From CAWCHZ01 sp963795555 (GTDB lineage Bacteria > Actinomycetota > Thermoleophilia > Solirubrobacterales > Solirubrobacteraceae), in NCBI GenBank assembly GCA_963795555.1, contig CAWCHZ010000002.1, positions 1,240,001 through 1,304,000 of the forward strand: a stretch of 64,000 nucleotides of DNA, given 5' to 3'. This document shows, piece by piece, positions 36,180 through 44,321 of the stretch; within the stretch, counting starts at the first letter, position 1; each line of letters begins with the position of its first letter. The notes beneath the pieces are model-generated. The model did not search any database, was not told the DNA's origin, and saw only the letters and a program-made list of their open reading frames with translations. The position numbers and the translations under genes were made by a program.

Positions 36180-36230
36180 GGCCCCCCGGAGCCGCCGCGC
36201 TCCCCCGGCGCGCGGCTCCAGCACCCCTGC

Positions 36231-37166
36231 TTAGTGGTGGTTGGAGATCGTGAAGAGCGAGCTGGTGTAGGCCATGCCGAGCGACTGCGCGTAGAGCAGC
36301 ACCTTGGAGCCCGGCTCGAGCTCCGGCGTCGCGTCGGCGAGCGCGCGCAGCTCGTCCATCGAGTCGATGTGCGCGCCGTCGGCCAGCGTGTCGAGGCAGA
36401 TCATCTCCAGGGGGACGTCGAGCGCCTTCGCGAAGCGCGGCCACTGCGCGAAGCCGTTGTAGATCGGGAAGATGCCGGCCAGCGCGTTGGGATCCTCGTC
36501 GCCCAGGTGCTCGCGGACGTGGCGGACACCGTTCTTGATCACCTCGAAGGGATCGATCTTGCCGTCGGGCAGGAGCCCGAAGGCCCAGAACTCCGGCAGC
36601 GCGGTGACGTGGTGGGAGACTAGCTCGTAGCGCGCCGGCCCCGTCGTGACGTGCAGCAGCATCACGCCGTCGCCGTTGACCGTCTCGGACATGACGCGGG
36701 GCTGCTCCGGCGGGTGAACGCACTGCAGCAGCACCAGCCCGTGGCGCTTGCCCGATTGATGGAGCCGATCGAGCGCGTTGCGCGTGGCGGCAATGCCCGT
36801 CGCGCAGCCGATGAAGTGCCAGAAGATCTCGGTCGTGCGCGGCAACCCGAAGTCGTGGGCGAGGCGAAACGGCCGCGTGCCGGGCTCGCCGAACTCCACG
36901 TGCCCGCCGTAGATGAACAGCTCGATGTCCTTGGGCTCGATCGGCGCGGTCTCGAAGAAGCGCTCCATCAGGTCCCGACAGACCCCCGTTATGTCGCGCT
37001 TGGTCTCGAGGTAGGTCTTGACGAGCCCCCGGTCCCGGCACCACTGCTCGGCGTACGCGTCGATGTCCTCGCCCTCCGGGATGCGCTCCGGGTACTGCTT
37101 GACGATGTCGACGCAGGAGTACTCCTCCGCTCCGAGCTCATACGTGATGCTGTCGATTCCTGGCAA
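36231..37166 (-). CDS. Thiolase-fold/KASIII-like protein
   Basis: 311 residues. EIFWHFIGCATGIAATRNALD has a nucleophile-type Cys like that of FabH-type ketoacyl synthases, and LFIYGGHVEFGEPG and NGDGVMLLHVTTGPARYELVSHH match the fold. The canonical His (HQAN) and Asn (GNTS) motifs are not seen: the corresponding segments read PIYNGFAQW and LADGAHIDSMD. It may be an acyl-carrier acyltransferase rather than a decarboxylating synthase. TTG 37166 is supported by AAAGGAG 7 nt upstream. A carrier protein, PPTase and adenylation enzyme lie nearby. Confidence 0.6.
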   Translation of the reverse strand: MPGIDSITYELGAEEYSCVDIVKQYPERIPEGEDIDAYAEQWCRDRGLVKTYLETKRDITGVCRDLMERFFETAPIEPKDIELFIYGGHVEFGEPGTRPFRLAHDFGLPRTTEIFWHFIGCATGIAATRNALDRLHQSGKRHGLVLLQCVHPPEQPRVMSETVNGDGVMLLHVTTGPARYELVSHHVTALPEFWAFGLLPDGKIDPFEVIKNGVRHVREHLGDEDPNALAGIFPIYNGFAQWPRFAKALDVPLEMICLDTLADGAHIDSMDELRALADATPELEPGSKVLLYAQSLGMAYTSSLFTISNHH

Positions 37167-37510
37167 TGGGGACTCCTTTGATACGAAACTGACTAATCCG
37201 TTCGAGCGCGAGGCGGAGAAGCGTCGCCTCTGCCCTGACTTGGACCAGGTCGCCTCGAGAGGGCTCGTCGAGGCCCGACCTCGCGCGAGGGGCTGATCGC
37301 AGCGTCAGGCACCGCGGATTCTGGTCGGCACGGGCCGGCTCACAATCCCTCGTGGTGGTTGCGTTTTTCACACCCTCGCACGAGGGTGTCATTATTCGAG
37401 GAACGCTCAGCGGGCAGAACCCCTGCGTCGAGGGATTGCCGCTGGCGGGGGGGCGGACTAGCTTGCGGCGCGCCAAGCCAGCGGGAGGCGGTAGCGGTGT
37501 CGGGGGCAGG
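37167..37510. promoter_or_regulatory. 344-bp divergent control region between the KASIII-like gene and serA
   Basis: No protein is supported here. It contains an 85-bp element (37309-37393) also found upstream of trpB. Inside lies the hairpin ACACCCTCG-CA-CGAGGGTGT (37370-37389). CAATCCCTCG (37343-37352) is repeated inverted as CGAGGGATTG (37429-37438). The core CCCTCG/CGAGGG thus occurs at least four times in about 95 bp, consistent with a structured leader RNA or multiple operator half-sites. Confidence 0.6.
37309..37393. repeat. Conserved ~85-bp element, copy A
   Basis: Matches 59345-59428 (copy B) nearly colinearly: GCACCG, GATTCTGGT, CGGGC, CTCACAATCCCTCG, CGTTT, CCCTC...CGAGGG and CATT occur in the same order with near-equal spacing. 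Read on the minus strand, both copies precede minus-strand genes (KASIII-like here, trpB there). Nothing else in the window carries the full element. Confidence 0.7.
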
Positions 37511-39145
37511 ATGACCAGGGTGCTGGTCAACGAGGCGATCGGCGAGTCCGGTCTGCGCTTGCTGCGCAGCGCGGGCTTCGAGGTCGATCTGGGCGACCAA
37601 TGGCGCGCGGAGGATCTGCCGGCGCGCATCGGCGACTACGAGGGGATCCTGATCCGCTCGCAGACGCGGGTCACGGACGACCTGCTCGAGCACGCCACGC
37701 GGCTGCGGGCGATCGGCCGCGCCGGCGTGGGCGTCGACAACGTCGACGTGTCGGCGGCAACCAAGCGCGGCATCGTCGTCGTCAACGCGCCACAGTCGAA
37801 CGTCATAACCGCCGCCGAGCACACGCTGGCCCTGCTGCTCGCGCTCGTGCGCAACATTCCGCAGGCGCACGGCTCGCTCGTCGCCGGTCGCTGGGAGCGC
37901 GGACGCTTCGCCGGCGTGGAGCTCTACGACAAGACGCTCGGGATCCTCGGCTTCGGACGCATCGGCCAGCTCGTCGCAGCGCGTGCCCACGCATTCGGGA
38001 TGCGCGTGCTGGCCTACGACCCGTTCGTCGGGGTTGAACGCTTCCGCGAGCTCGGCGTCGCGCGTGCCCAGTCGCCCGCCGACATCTACGCGGTCGCCGA
38101 CTTCATCACCGTCCACCTGCCGCGCACCACCGAGACGCAAGGGATGGTCGACGCAGGGGCATTCGCGCAGATGAAGCCCGGCGTACGCATCCTCAACGTG
38201 GCGCGCGGCGGACTGATCGACGAGCCGGCGCTCAAGGACGCGCTCGACAGCGGCGTCGTGGCCGGAGCGGCGCTCGACGTCTTCCCCTCCGAGCCCGTCA
38301 CCGAGCATCCCCTGTTCGCCTATCCCAACGTCGTCGTGACGCCGCATCTCGGCGCATCGACCGCCGAGGCGGCCGATCGTGCCGGCTTCCAGGCGGCCGA
38401 GCAGGTGATCGCCGCGCTCAGCGGCGGAACCCTGACGACAGCGGTCAATGTGGCGGTGGTCGCCCGCGAGGACCTCGAGATCCTGAGCCCATTCGTGCCG
38501 CTCTGCCGGCGCCTCGGTCAGCTGGTCGGCGCCTTCGCCGAGCGCATGACGGTCGAGCGCGTCGAGATCGAGCTGCACGGGCGCATCGCAGAGCGCGACA
38601 CCCGTCCGCTGGCGATCGCCGTGCTCGTCGGCCTGCTGCGCGGGCGCGTCTCCGAGCCCGTCAACGACGTCAACGCCCGCACGATCGCGACCGAGCGCGG
38701 GATCGCGATCAGCGAGGACAGGGGCACCGGCACCATCGACTTCACCGACCTCGTGCGGGCGACCGTCGTCACCGCCGACGGTGAGCGGGTCTCCGTCGCG
38801 GGCACCGTCCTCGGGCGCGATCACCGGCCCTACGTCGTCGAGGCCTGGGGGCAGGGGCTGAACCTCGAGCTGACCGACGATCTGACCGTGCTGCGCTGCC
38901 AGGACGGGCCGGGAGTGCTTGCCGCCATCGGCACCACGCTCGGGCAGCACGGGGTCAACATCCGCGCCGCCAGCGTCGGCCGCGGCGACGGGGAGGAGGG
39001 CAGCCTTGCCGTGATGGTGATCGCGACGGACACGCCCGTCAGCGGGGAGGCTATCGACGAGATCATCACGTCCGTCGGCTCGATGCAGGGCTGGGTCGTC
39101 ACGCTCGGTGACGAGCGCCGGGCGCTGGAGCGCGCGAGCCGGTGA
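37511..39145 (+). CDS. serA: D-3-phosphoglycerate dehydrogenase
   Basis: 544 residues, the long SerA form. The NAD motif is TLGILGFGRIGQLVAARAHAFG; catalytic Arg is in LNVARGGLIDE, Glu in LDVFPSEPVTEHP and His in VVVTPHLGASTAEA. An intervening ASB domain (~315-450) and C-terminal ACT domain (LTVLRCQDGPGVLAAIGTTL) imply serine feedback. It oxidises 3-phosphoglycerate in the first step of serine synthesis; serine is the co-substrate of TrpB enzymes encoded nearby. ATG 37511 is chosen as the SerA N-terminus MTRVLVNEAIGESG; it overlaps the PPTase gene by 4 nt. Confidence 0.95.
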   Translation: MTRVLVNEAIGESGLRLLRSAGFEVDLGDQWRAEDLPARIGDYEGILIRSQTRVTDDLLEHATRLRAIGRAGVGVDNVDVSAATKRGIVVVNAPQSNVITAAEHTLALLLALVRNIPQAHGSLVAGRWERGRFAGVELYDKTLGILGFGRIGQLVAARAHAFGMRVLAYDPFVGVERFRELGVARAQSPADIYAVADFITVHLPRTTETQGMVDAGAFAQMKPGVRILNVARGGLIDEPALKDALDSGVVAGAALDVFPSEPVTEHPLFAYPNVVVTPHLGASTAEAADRAGFQAAEQVIAALSGGTLTTAVNVAVVAREDLEILSPFVPLCRRLGQLVGAFAERMTVERVEIELHGRIAERDTRPLAIAVLVGLLRGRVSEPVNDVNARTIATERGIAISEDRGTGTIDFTDLVRATVVTADGERVSVAGTVLGRDHRPYVVEAWGQGLNLELTDDLTVLRCQDGPGVLAAIGTTLGQHGVNIRAASVGRGDGEEGSLAVMVIATDTPVSGEAIDEIITSVGSMQGWVVTLGDERRALERASR

Positions 39146-39867
39146 TCACGGCCGTCCCGGCCCCGTGCGAGCCGGCGGCAGTCGTGCGCGGTGGGCTCCT
39201 CCATGAGCGCATCCATCTCTGGCTGGCGCGCTTCGAGGAGGCGGGGTCGCCGCGTTCGACGGAGCTGCCGCTCGTGCAGTCGATCCTCGCGCTCTATCTC
39301 GAGTGCACCCCGAACCGTCCTGCGATCGAGCGCAACGGCAATGGCAAGCCGGGTCTCGGAGGAGCGATCGAGCTGAGCATCAGCCACTGCGAGGGGCTGC
39401 TGGCGGTCGCCGTCGCGCGCGAGCCGATCGGTGTCGACCTGCAGACACCGGTGCCCGACGACGTCGGCGAGCGCGTGACTGAGCGCTTCCTGGCTGAGCC
39501 CCAGCGCGCGCGCTGGCGCGAGCTGCCGGCCGGCCGGCGCGCGGCGCACTTCGCGCGCAGCTGGGTGCGCGCCGAGGCCGCCGTCAAGGCGATCGGCGGC
39601 TCGCTGCTCAGCGACCTGGCGACGGTCGAGGATCCCGCCGGCGGACGGGCGACGCGGATCGCCGTCGGCGATCGGCTCTGCGCCGTGCGCGACTGGACGC
39701 TGCCGAGCGGGCACCGCCTCGCTCTCGCCGTCGCCGGCCCGCGCCATGAGCGCTGGTGGCCGACCTCGGCCGCCGGCGCTGCGCTGCCGTGCGCTCCCAG
39801 CAGGATCTCGCTGCCGGCGCCTGGCGCCGCGCCAGCGGCCACGGTGTTCGCGGCGCGACCAGCGTGA
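39142..39867 (+). CDS. 4'-phosphopantetheinyl transferase (Sfp type)
   Basis: 241 residues. ELSISHCEGLLAVAVAREPIGVDLQTP and ARSWVRAEAAVKAIGGSLL are the two PPTase motifs (GVD metal region; W-x-x-x-E-A-x-x-K). It should transfer phosphopantetheine from CoA to a carrier-protein Ser, and the obvious client is the 84-residue carrier encoded 110 nt away on the opposite strand. The acidic residue usually after GVD is Gln here (GVDLQ). GTG 39142 overlaps the serA stop by 4 nt. The C-terminal ~35 residues are Ala/Pro-rich. Confidence 0.88.
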   Translation: MITAVPAPCEPAAVVRGGLLHERIHLWLARFEEAGSPRSTELPLVQSILALYLECTPNRPAIERNGNGKPGLGGAIELSISHCEGLLAVAVAREPIGVDLQTPVPDDVGERVTERFLAEPQRARWRELPAGRRAAHFARSWVRAEAAVKAIGGSLLSDLATVEDPAGGRATRIAVGDRLCAVRDWTLPSGHRLALAVAGPRHERWWPTSAAGAALPCAPSRISLPAPGAAPAATVFAARPA

Positions 39868-39898
39868 CGGAAGACTCGGCGGCCGATCCCGACGCCTT

Positions 39899-39967
39899 TG
39901 TGGCGGAGGGAGCGGACGCTGGGAACCTTTCTCCGCGGGCGTTGTGGCGGAGGGAGCGGACGCTGGG
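39899..39967. repeat. Pair of exact 25-bp direct repeats, period 44
   Basis: TGTGGCGGAGGGAGCGGACG... at 39899-39923 recurs exactly at 39943-39967, in the 110-bp gap between the convergent PPTase and carrier-protein genes. No gene and no strong hairpin is seen in the gap. Confidence 0.75.
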
Positions 39968-39977
39968 GCAGCGCCGG

Positions 39978-40232
39978 TCAGGCCGCGAGCTCGCTCTCGA
40001 TCAGCGGCAGCAGCTGCGAGACGTCGGTGACGACCTCGCCGGAGAGGCTCTCGATGTCGAACTCGATGCCGAGGTCGTTCTCGAGGCCCTCGATGAAGGC
40101 CATCAGCCGCACGGAGCTCAGGCGTGCGACCTGATCGAGCTTGGTGTTGTCGCTGATCGGCACGTCGTCGGCGATCGCCAGCTCGCGGTGGGCGACGGCG
40201 CTGACGCGATCAAGCAGCTCGGCGCGGTCCAT
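39978..40232 (-). CDS. Acyl/peptidyl carrier protein
   Basis: 84 residues, helix-rich and acidic. TKLDQVARLSSVRLMAFIEGLENDLGIEFDIE matches the carrier-protein core; the phosphopantetheine Ser is in LSSVRLM (about residue 39-40), where DSL would be usual, so the Asp is replaced. The following acidic helix II (FIEGLENDLG) is conserved. Last gene of the 12-gene microcompartment operon. Probable partner of the adenylation enzyme and acyl-carrier dehydrogenase encoded upstream and of the adjacent PPTase. ATG 40232 is preceded by AGAAAGGGACAG. Confidence 0.88.
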   Translation of the reverse strand: MDRAELLDRVSAVAHRELAIADDVPISDNTKLDQVARLSSVRLMAFIEGLENDLGIEFDIESLSGEVVTDVSQLLPLIESELAA

Positions 40233-40247
40233 GTCTGTCCCTTTCTG

Positions 40248-40313
40248 TATTTGTGTCCGTGCTCTCGCGGCTCGGATGGCTATTTGTGTCCATGCTCTCG
40301 TGGCTCGGATGGC
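40248..40313. repeat. 33-bp tandem duplication upstream of the carrier gene
   Basis: TATTTGTGTCCRTGCTCTCG... occurs at 40248-40280 and 40281-40313 with two differences. It fills almost the entire 82-bp gap between the enolase-family gene and the carrier protein start. It is AT-richer than the surroundings and could carry an internal promoter; that is an inference. Confidence 0.75.
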
Positions 40314-40314
40314 C

Positions 40315-41394
40315 TCAGCGTCCGACGATCGCCGGCACGCCGGGCAGGTCGCTGTCGAGTTCCAGCGCCCGCTCGTCGTAGCCGTTGGTGCTCAGCCAGA
40401 GGTGGCCATCGAGGTCGGTCCAGTCCGCCAGCGTTGCCAGCTGCGCGGCGTAGGCGATCGCCCGCGGCGGCTCCAGGAAGCAGCCCAGCATCCGCCGTCG
40501 ATCAGCGGCGCGCAGCTGCTCGAGCGCTCGCCGCGAGTCGAGCAGGCCACCGAGCTTGGCAAGCTTGATGTTCGCGCCATCGGCGACCTGCGCCGCAAGC
40601 CCGACGTGCTGGAGCGCCTGCACGCTCTCGTCGAGCACGACCGGGACGCCGTCCATGAACGCGCGGATCTCCGCGAGCAGATCCAGACCGCTGCCCGAGT
40701 CGAGATCGACGCGGATCGGGTCCTCCAGCGCGAGCGGTCGCAGCGCCCGCAACGGCTCGCGCAACCGCTCCCACGCCGCATGATCCCAGCCGCTGTTGAC
40801 GTCGACGATCAGCTCGCAGTCGCGATCACGCAGGGCATCGAGCACGGCCGCGTCGTCGCCGCCGCCGAGCTTGACCTTGTAGCGCTGCCGGCCGGCATCG
40901 CGATCGGCGTCGGCGCTGGGCTCACGCCCGGGGGCGCGCTGCGCGGCGCCAGTCCGGCGGGCCTGCTCGGCGGGCGCATCGCCGATCGCGAGCGTTCGCC
41001 ACAGCGCGCTGACCGGCGGTCGCGGCAACTCCAGCAGCTGCCACGACGGCTCCCCCGCGCTCTGCGCCGCCAGGTCCAGGAAGGCCATCTCCACGAGCAG
41101 CCGGGCACTCGGCGGGCAGCCGCCGTCGCGCGCATCGGCGAGCACGGCGTCGAGCTCTGCCACCGTCGGCACGGCGCTCACCGCGGCGACGACCGCCACC
41201 AGCTCACGCGCCGCCGCGGCGATCTGCTCGGGCGTCTCGCGCACCCAGGGGCCCACGGCGATCTCCCCCCAGCCATCGGCTCCGCTGGCCGCCAGCTCGA
41301 GCCGCGCCAACGTGACGCGCGCCAGGCGCGTGTGGGAGATCCGGAACGCCCGGCGCAGCGGCTGCGGACGCAGCGCGACGCGGACGTCGATCAC
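40315..41394 (-). CDS. Enolase-superfamily racemase/epimerase (dipeptide epimerase/DgcA-like)
   Basis: 359 residues. The barrel shows YKVKLGG (KxK acid/base), LIVDVNSGW and ALEDPIR (metal Asp and Glu), VVLDESVQ (third ligand) and ANIKLAKLGGLLDSRRAL (second catalytic Lys). This fits muconate-lactonizing-subgroup dipeptide epimerases and N-acyl-amino-acid racemases. An unusual Arg/Ala/Pro-rich insertion (~145-170, TGAAQRAPGREPSADADRD) precedes the KxK strand. GTG 41394 overlaps the DUF1611 stop; pairing with DUF1611 recalls the DgcN-DgcA D-glutamate system. Confidence 0.85.
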   Translation of the reverse strand: MIDVRVALRPQPLRRAFRISHTRLARVTLARLELAASGADGWGEIAVGPWVRETPEQIAAAARELVAVVAAVSAVPTVAELDAVLADARDGGCPPSARLLVEMAFLDLAAQSAGEPSWQLLELPRPPVSALWRTLAIGDAPAEQARRTGAAQRAPGREPSADADRDAGRQRYKVKLGGGDDAAVLDALRDRDCELIVDVNSGWDHAAWERLREPLRALRPLALEDPIRVDLDSGSGLDLLAEIRAFMDGVPVVLDESVQALQHVGLAAQVADGANIKLAKLGGLLDSRRALEQLRAADRRRMLGCFLEPPRAIAYAAQLATLADWTDLDGHLWLSTNGYDERALELDSDLPGVPAIVGR

Positions 41395-42410
41395 GGCCCG
41401 GCCACTACGTCGACGAGCCGCTCGAAGCCTGGATCCAGCGGGGCGGCGACCGGCAACCCGAGGTGGTCCTCCAGCTCGCTCATCGCCCGGCGCGCCGTCT
41501 CGTCGTCGAGGCCGCGCGTGATCGCGCAGACACCAACCACACGCGCGCCGCGCTGGTGGGCGCTGAGCCCCTCCAACAGCGCGATCTCCTCGCGCGGGTC
41601 GGCGATCTCAGCGTCGAAGTAGGCCAGCTTCGAGCGCGACAGGTCATGGCAGAAGAGCAGCCCGCTCGGTGCCGAGCCGTGCAGCAGCGCGAGGCTGACG
41701 CCCGAATAGGCCGGGTGCAGGATCGAGCCCTGTCCCTCGACGATCACGTAGTCGTGCTGTCCCTCCGCGAGCACCAGCTGCTCGACGACGCCGGCGATGA
41801 AGTCCGCGGTGACGGCGTCGATCGCGGCGCCCGAGCCCGCGATGTACATGCCGGTCTGCCCGGTCGCTACGAAGGCCGCGTCGCGTCCGCGACGCTGCAG
41901 GCCCTGCCAGAGCTCGAGCGCGGAGGTCATCTTGCCCGAGCCGGCATCGGAAGCCACGGTCAGGATCACCTGTCCCGGCAGCCTCGCGGCCGCGCCGGTG
42001 CCGATCGTCTCAGGCAGCTCGCGATGGCGCAGCTCGACGATCCGCTCAGCCCAGGGCGCGAGCTCGGGGTCCGCCGCGAGCTGCTCGTGCAGCCCGCTCA
42101 CAACCCAAAGCCCGCGCTCGAGCGCGGCGCGCGTGGCCTCCACCATTGCGCGGCCCGCGCCGCCGCCGGGCGGAGCCGCGCCGATCACCAGCTCCTCGAC
42201 GCCGAGCGCGAGCGCATCGGCGAGCGTGCCGACGATCGGCACGTCACGGCCGACGTAGGGCACGACTTGGCGCGCGCTGCGGCCGGCATGACGCTCGTCG
42301 ACGACGCAGGCGATGTTCTCGCAGTAGCGCAGGATGCCGTGCGCCATCTTGGCGTCCAGCTCGTGCAGGCGCCCGAAGGTGGCGATCGCCGCTGCTGGTC
42401 GACTCGACAC
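41391..42410 (-). CDS. DUF1611 family (DgcN-like N-acetyltransferase)
   Basis: 339 residues. Typical DUF1611 features: GILRYCENIACVVDERHAGR, VIGAAPPGG, a P-loop-like VASDAGSGKMTSALELW, FVATGQTGMYIAGSGAAIDAV and YVIVEGQGSILHPAYSGVSLALLHGS. A member of this family (DgcN) acetylates D-glutamate before racemisation by a DgcA-type enolase; the adjacent epimerase fits that pair. What an N-acyl-amino-acid inversion does in a microcompartment operon is unknown. GTG start, 11 nt after the PLP enzyme. Confidence 0.85.
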   Translation of the reverse strand: MSSRPAAAIATFGRLHELDAKMAHGILRYCENIACVVDERHAGRSARQVVPYVGRDVPIVGTLADALALGVEELVIGAAPPGGGAGRAMVEATRAALERGLWVVSGLHEQLAADPELAPWAERIVELRHRELPETIGTGAAARLPGQVILTVASDAGSGKMTSALELWQGLQRRGRDAAFVATGQTGMYIAGSGAAIDAVTADFIAGVVEQLVLAEGQHDYVIVEGQGSILHPAYSGVSLALLHGSAPSGLLFCHDLSRSKLAYFDAEIADPREEIALLEGLSAHQRGARVVGVCAITRGLDDETARRAMSELEDHLGLPVAAPLDPGFERLVDVVAGP

Positions 42411-42421
42411 GACAGCCGCCG

Positions 42422-44296
42422 TCAGTCGGATGTCGTGAGCAGTCGCCGGCCCCAGCGCTGCGCCTCGGTCTCCGCGAGCGGGGTGACGATCGCGCCGGGG
42501 TCGATCAGCAGATCACCGGTCCCACCGCGACAGGCATCCTCGACGGCACGCTCGGAGACGACGCGCAGCCGGCGCAGGTCGATGACTCCCGACGCGCCCG
42601 TGGCACGGCCGTTGGCCGGGACGCCGCCGCCTCGGCCCGCGCTCGACGCGCCAGCACTCGACACACGGCCACCAGGCGCACCGCGCCCGCCGGCGCGCGG
42701 CGCCGAGTCGCGAGCAACCGCCGAGCCCGAGCGCGGCCCAGTCGTCGCCGGCAACGGTGGACGTGTGCGACCGGGCGCCGGCGCGCCGGCGCCGAAGTGG
42801 CGTCGGCGCCAGACCTCGAAGCCGTCGCTGCGCGGCTGTCCGTCGCCCGCGGCCCGAGCAGGTCCCGAGCCGGCACGGCCCGCCGTCGAGCGGCCTGCTG
42901 GCAGCGCGGCACGGGCTGGGCCGCGCCCAGCCGTTACGCCCGCGGGCAGCGTCGGCAGATGACCGAGCGCCTCGTCGATCGCCTGGTCCGGGGTGTCGGA
43001 GTCCTCCATCGTCCCACGGTTGTAGTTGTCATACGCGGACAGGTCGAAGAAGCCGTGCCCGGTCAGGCAGAAGACGACCGTCTTCTCCTCGTTGCTGCGC
43101 GTGGTCGCAAGGTCGGCGATCGCCGCGATGCTGTGCGCCGCCTCCGGTGCGGGAATGATGCCCTCCGAGCGTGCGAACAACGCCGCCGCGCGGAAGATCT
43201 CCAGCTGGGAGTAGGCCAGCCCGCGCGCCATCCCCAGGTTGATGAGCTTGCTGACCGACGGCGCCAGCCCGTGGTAGCGCAGCCCGCCCGAGTGGATCGA
43301 CGGGGCCGCGAACGCATGCCCGAGCGTGTACATCCGGATCAGCGGGGTCAGCCCGGCGGTGTCACCGTAGTCATAGGCAAACGCGCCGCGCGTGACGGCC
43401 GGCACGGCGTTGGACTCCGTCGCGATCAGATCGAGCTTGCGACGGCCGGAGCGCATCTGCTCCAGAAACGGGAAGACCAGGCCCGCGAAGCTGCTGCCAC
43501 CGCCGATGCAGGAGATCAGCATGTCGGGTTCGACCCCGGTGGCCTCCAGCTGGGACTGCAGCTCCTGGCCGATGACCGTCTGGTGCAGGCAGACGAAGTT
43601 GAACGCGCTGCCCAGCGCGTAGGCCGCCTTGGGGTCGCTGCGCGACGCCTCCAGCGCCTCGCCGATCGCCGCGCCGAGGCTGCCCGATGAGGACTCGCCC
43701 TGTTCGCGCCTGATCGCGCGGCCCACCTCGGTGAGCTCGCTGGGGTTGCGGTGCACTGTCGCGCCGAAGGTCTCCATCAGCACGCGCCGGGCCGGCTTGC
43801 TGTCGTAGCTGTTGCCGACCATGAAGACCTCGCAGTCGAGCCCGAAGAACGCCGAGCCCATGCTGATCGCGCTGCCCCATTGGCCGGCACCCGTCTCGGC
43901 GAAGACCCGCTCGATGCCGCCGCGCTTGGAGAAGTAGGCCTGCACGACGCCGGAGTTGGCCTTGTGGCTGCCGATCGGCGATCCGCCTTCGTATTTGTAG
44001 TAGATCCGCCAGCGGGTGCCCAGCGCCTGCTCGAACGCCGTCGCGCGCACGAGCGGCGTCGGCCGCCACTTCGCGTAGCGGGTCAGCACCTCCTCGGGGA
44101 TCGGTATCTGCCTCGTCGTCCGGTCGAGCTCCTGCTCGACGAGCTCGGGCGCGAAGATCTCGCTCAGCGTGTCGGCGCCGATCTCCGTGCCCGTCGTCGG
44201 GTCGATGTAGGGCTCGTAGAGCTCCGGAAAGTCGGCGAGGACGTTGTACCAGTGTCGCGGAATCGCGACGCTCGATCCAGTCGCCTCGTTTCGCAT
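42422..44296 (-). CDS. TrpB2-like PLP enzyme with ~180-residue C-terminal extension
   Basis: 624 residues from ATG 44296 (TTG 44350 possible). The catalytic core (~1-445) has YEGGSPIGSHKANSG (PLP Lys ~110), AETGAGQWGSAISMG, ISCIGGGSSFAGL and IHSGGLRYHGLAPSVS, as in TrpB2 beta-replacement enzymes. The extension is low-complexity Gly/Ala/Arg/Pro, then an ordered tail from ~572: VIDLRRLRVVSERAVEDACR, then DPGAIVTPLAETEAQRWG. A disordered linker plus terminal helix is how many microcompartment cargoes attach to shells, and the gene follows BMC-H by 25 nt. Substrate unknown. Confidence 0.82.
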   Translation of the reverse strand: MRNEATGSSVAIPRHWYNVLADFPELYEPYIDPTTGTEIGADTLSEIFAPELVEQELDRTTRQIPIPEEVLTRYAKWRPTPLVRATAFEQALGTRWRIYYKYEGGSPIGSHKANSGVVQAYFSKRGGIERVFAETGAGQWGSAISMGSAFFGLDCEVFMVGNSYDSKPARRVLMETFGATVHRNPSELTEVGRAIRREQGESSSGSLGAAIGEALEASRSDPKAAYALGSAFNFVCLHQTVIGQELQSQLEATGVEPDMLISCIGGGSSFAGLVFPFLEQMRSGRRKLDLIATESNAVPAVTRGAFAYDYGDTAGLTPLIRMYTLGHAFAAPSIHSGGLRYHGLAPSVSKLINLGMARGLAYSQLEIFRAAALFARSEGIIPAPEAAHSIAAIADLATTRSNEEKTVVFCLTGHGFFDLSAYDNYNRGTMEDSDTPDQAIDEALGHLPTLPAGVTAGRGPARAALPAGRSTAGRAGSGPARAAGDGQPRSDGFEVWRRRHFGAGAPAPGRTRPPLPATTGPRSGSAVARDSAPRAGGRGAPGGRVSSAGASSAGRGGGVPANGRATGASGVIDLRRLRVVSERAVEDACRGGTGDLLIDPGAIVTPLAETEAQRWGRRLLTTSD

Positions 44297-44321
44297 GTCG
44301 ATGCCGTCGTCCGCGCCGGTC

